From Pseudomonadota bacterium (GTDB taxonomy: Bacteria; Desulfobacterota; JAPLJL01), in assembly GCA_026388655.1 (NCBI GenBank), contig JAPLJI010000068.1:1-46230 (forward strand): a DNA stretch of 46,230 nt. The letters run 5' to 3'. Both the position numbers and the translations under genes were made by a program. This document shows, one piece after another, positions 45,568 through 46,230 of this stretch. The notes under the pieces are model-generated. The model made no database searches and was not told the DNA's origin. It saw only the letters and a program-made list of their open reading frames with translations. Position 1 is the stretch's first letter. Each line of letters opens with the position of its first letter.

Positions 45568-46230
45568 CTATCCCAGCCCGTTATCTTTAAAAAACTTCTC
45601 CATCCTTTCATGCACCAGCTTGGGATATTCGATCATCACGTAGTGACTCCCGTCTTCGAGATAGAATAACTCTGACCCCTTGATGCGGGCCTTCATCTCC
45701 TCGGCCCTTTCCTTCGGGGTGAAGGTATCCCGCCCGCCGTAAATAATCAGGGACGGCATGTTGACGCTCTCCATCACGTCGCAGGCATCGTGTTCACCCA
45801 TAAATTTCATCGTTTTGTAATACACTTTAAAGTCGAGTTCCGCGTAAGCCCGGGCAATCCTCTCGAAGATCTCGCGCGGAAGCGTCTTCGCCACGAAGCC
45901 CGAGTATTTAACGAAGGGAAAAGCCACCCCGGCGTCAAAAGCCCATTTCAAAATCGGCCGCTGAATGTCCCCGAAATGAATCAGGGCTTCGATGAAAACA
46001 GGAAGGGCCTTTCTCATCAGGCGATTTTTGAAAACCGATTTGAAAACCTGGCCCGGGACCCCGCTGACCGTAAGCAGGGCGGCGAATTTTTCCGGGTGCC
46101 TCCGCTAAAGCTCGAAAACGATCTGGACCCCCATGTTCCAGCCGATGATGACCTCCTTCTCGATCTTTTCAACCTCCAGCAATATCTCCAGGTCCCGGGT
46201 CTGGTTTTCCATCCGCAGGCTTTCCAGGTC
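45568..46230 (-). pseudogene. Alpha/beta-hydrolase pseudogene with in-frame stop and mutated nucleophile
   Basis: The minus-strand frame reads through the window edge: DLESLRMENQTRDLEI..., then VIIGWNMGVQIVFEL-TAG-RRHPEKFAALLTVSG. The TAG (46107-46105) sits where homologues have Tyr or another residue in 'ALELY.RHPEKV.ALVL'. The nucleophile elbow G-x-S-x-G reads GWNMG, so Ser is Asn (codon at 46137-46135). The rest is intact: GGRDTFTP (Asp) and GSHYVMIEYP (His). An ATG after the stop at 46017 opens 149 codons that cannot form a full enzyme. The start of the gene is beyond the window. Confidence 0.8.

Noticed and set aside
1-46230. tRNA, rRNA, transposase or phage genes
   Set aside because: I looked for tRNA-like cloverleafs, transposase motifs and integrases and saw none that I could support; mobile-looking elements here are all short and non-coding.

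Overview
The window looks like a piece of chromosome from an uncultured, GC-rich anaerobe, most simply a member of the Desulfobacterota (old Deltaproteobacteria) or a near relative. The reasons are the many Fe-S and flavin redox proteins (HdrD/GlcF-type CCG protein, ferredoxin), three B12-binding radical SAM proteins, a stand-alone methionine-synthase reactivation domain, outer-membrane TonB receptor and porin-like proteins, lipoproteins, and folate-dependent TrmFO. There is no rRNA, tRNA, phage or transposase gene to fix the taxonomy, so this placement is an inference.

Layout. 1-5.7 kb: tail of a HAD phosphatase, a short histone-deacetylase-fold enzyme, a short-chain dehydrogenase, a TonB-dependent receptor and an LPP20-type lipoprotein. 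6.1-14.6 kb: one minus-strand operon of five redox genes: an FAD oxidase, a CCG Fe-S protein, a second FAD oxidase, an FAD/NAD(P)-type flavoprotein and a 946-residue tandem fusion of two FAD oxidases. It looks as if the same pair of flavin modules occurs once as separate genes and once fused. An unrecognised Cys/His-containing protein and an amidohydrolase lie upstream. 16.7-25 kb: three B12-binding radical SAM proteins, a GT2 glycosyltransferase, a fold-III PLP decarboxylase and a class I aminotransferase, which may form a small-molecule biosynthetic locus. 25.2-30.7 kb: MaoC hydratase, a full-length HDAC-family deacetylase, archease, a Tat-exported Fe-S protein and a C45-type acyltransferase lipoprotein.

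31-34 kb is a toxin-antitoxin island: MazF with a ribbon-helix-helix antitoxin and a clear autoregulatory promoter/operator; VapC with an N-terminally truncated AbrB-type antitoxin; a YgiT zinc-finger antitoxin with a DUF4258 toxin remnant; and an intact HepT-MntA pair. 34.5-39 kb carries a metallo-beta-lactamase-fold protein, two exported SRPBCC proteins, FmdB and the MetH-reactivation domain. 39.2-45.3 kb is a housekeeping run trmFO-tsaD-rsmA followed by small membrane, FmdB and NTF2-like proteins and an outer-membrane beta-barrel protein. The window ends in an alpha/beta hydrolase pseudogene with an in-frame stop.

The intergenic spaces are unusually full of repeats, which fall into at least five families: four-hairpin composite elements, short TGTAGT...ACTACA elements, CCTCTCC hairpins, CGTGTAATCCGTGTC elements, and long palindromes built of iterated 7-8 base words. 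The last type is also found in frame inside all three radical SAM genes, at the same protein position, which is the most striking observation here.
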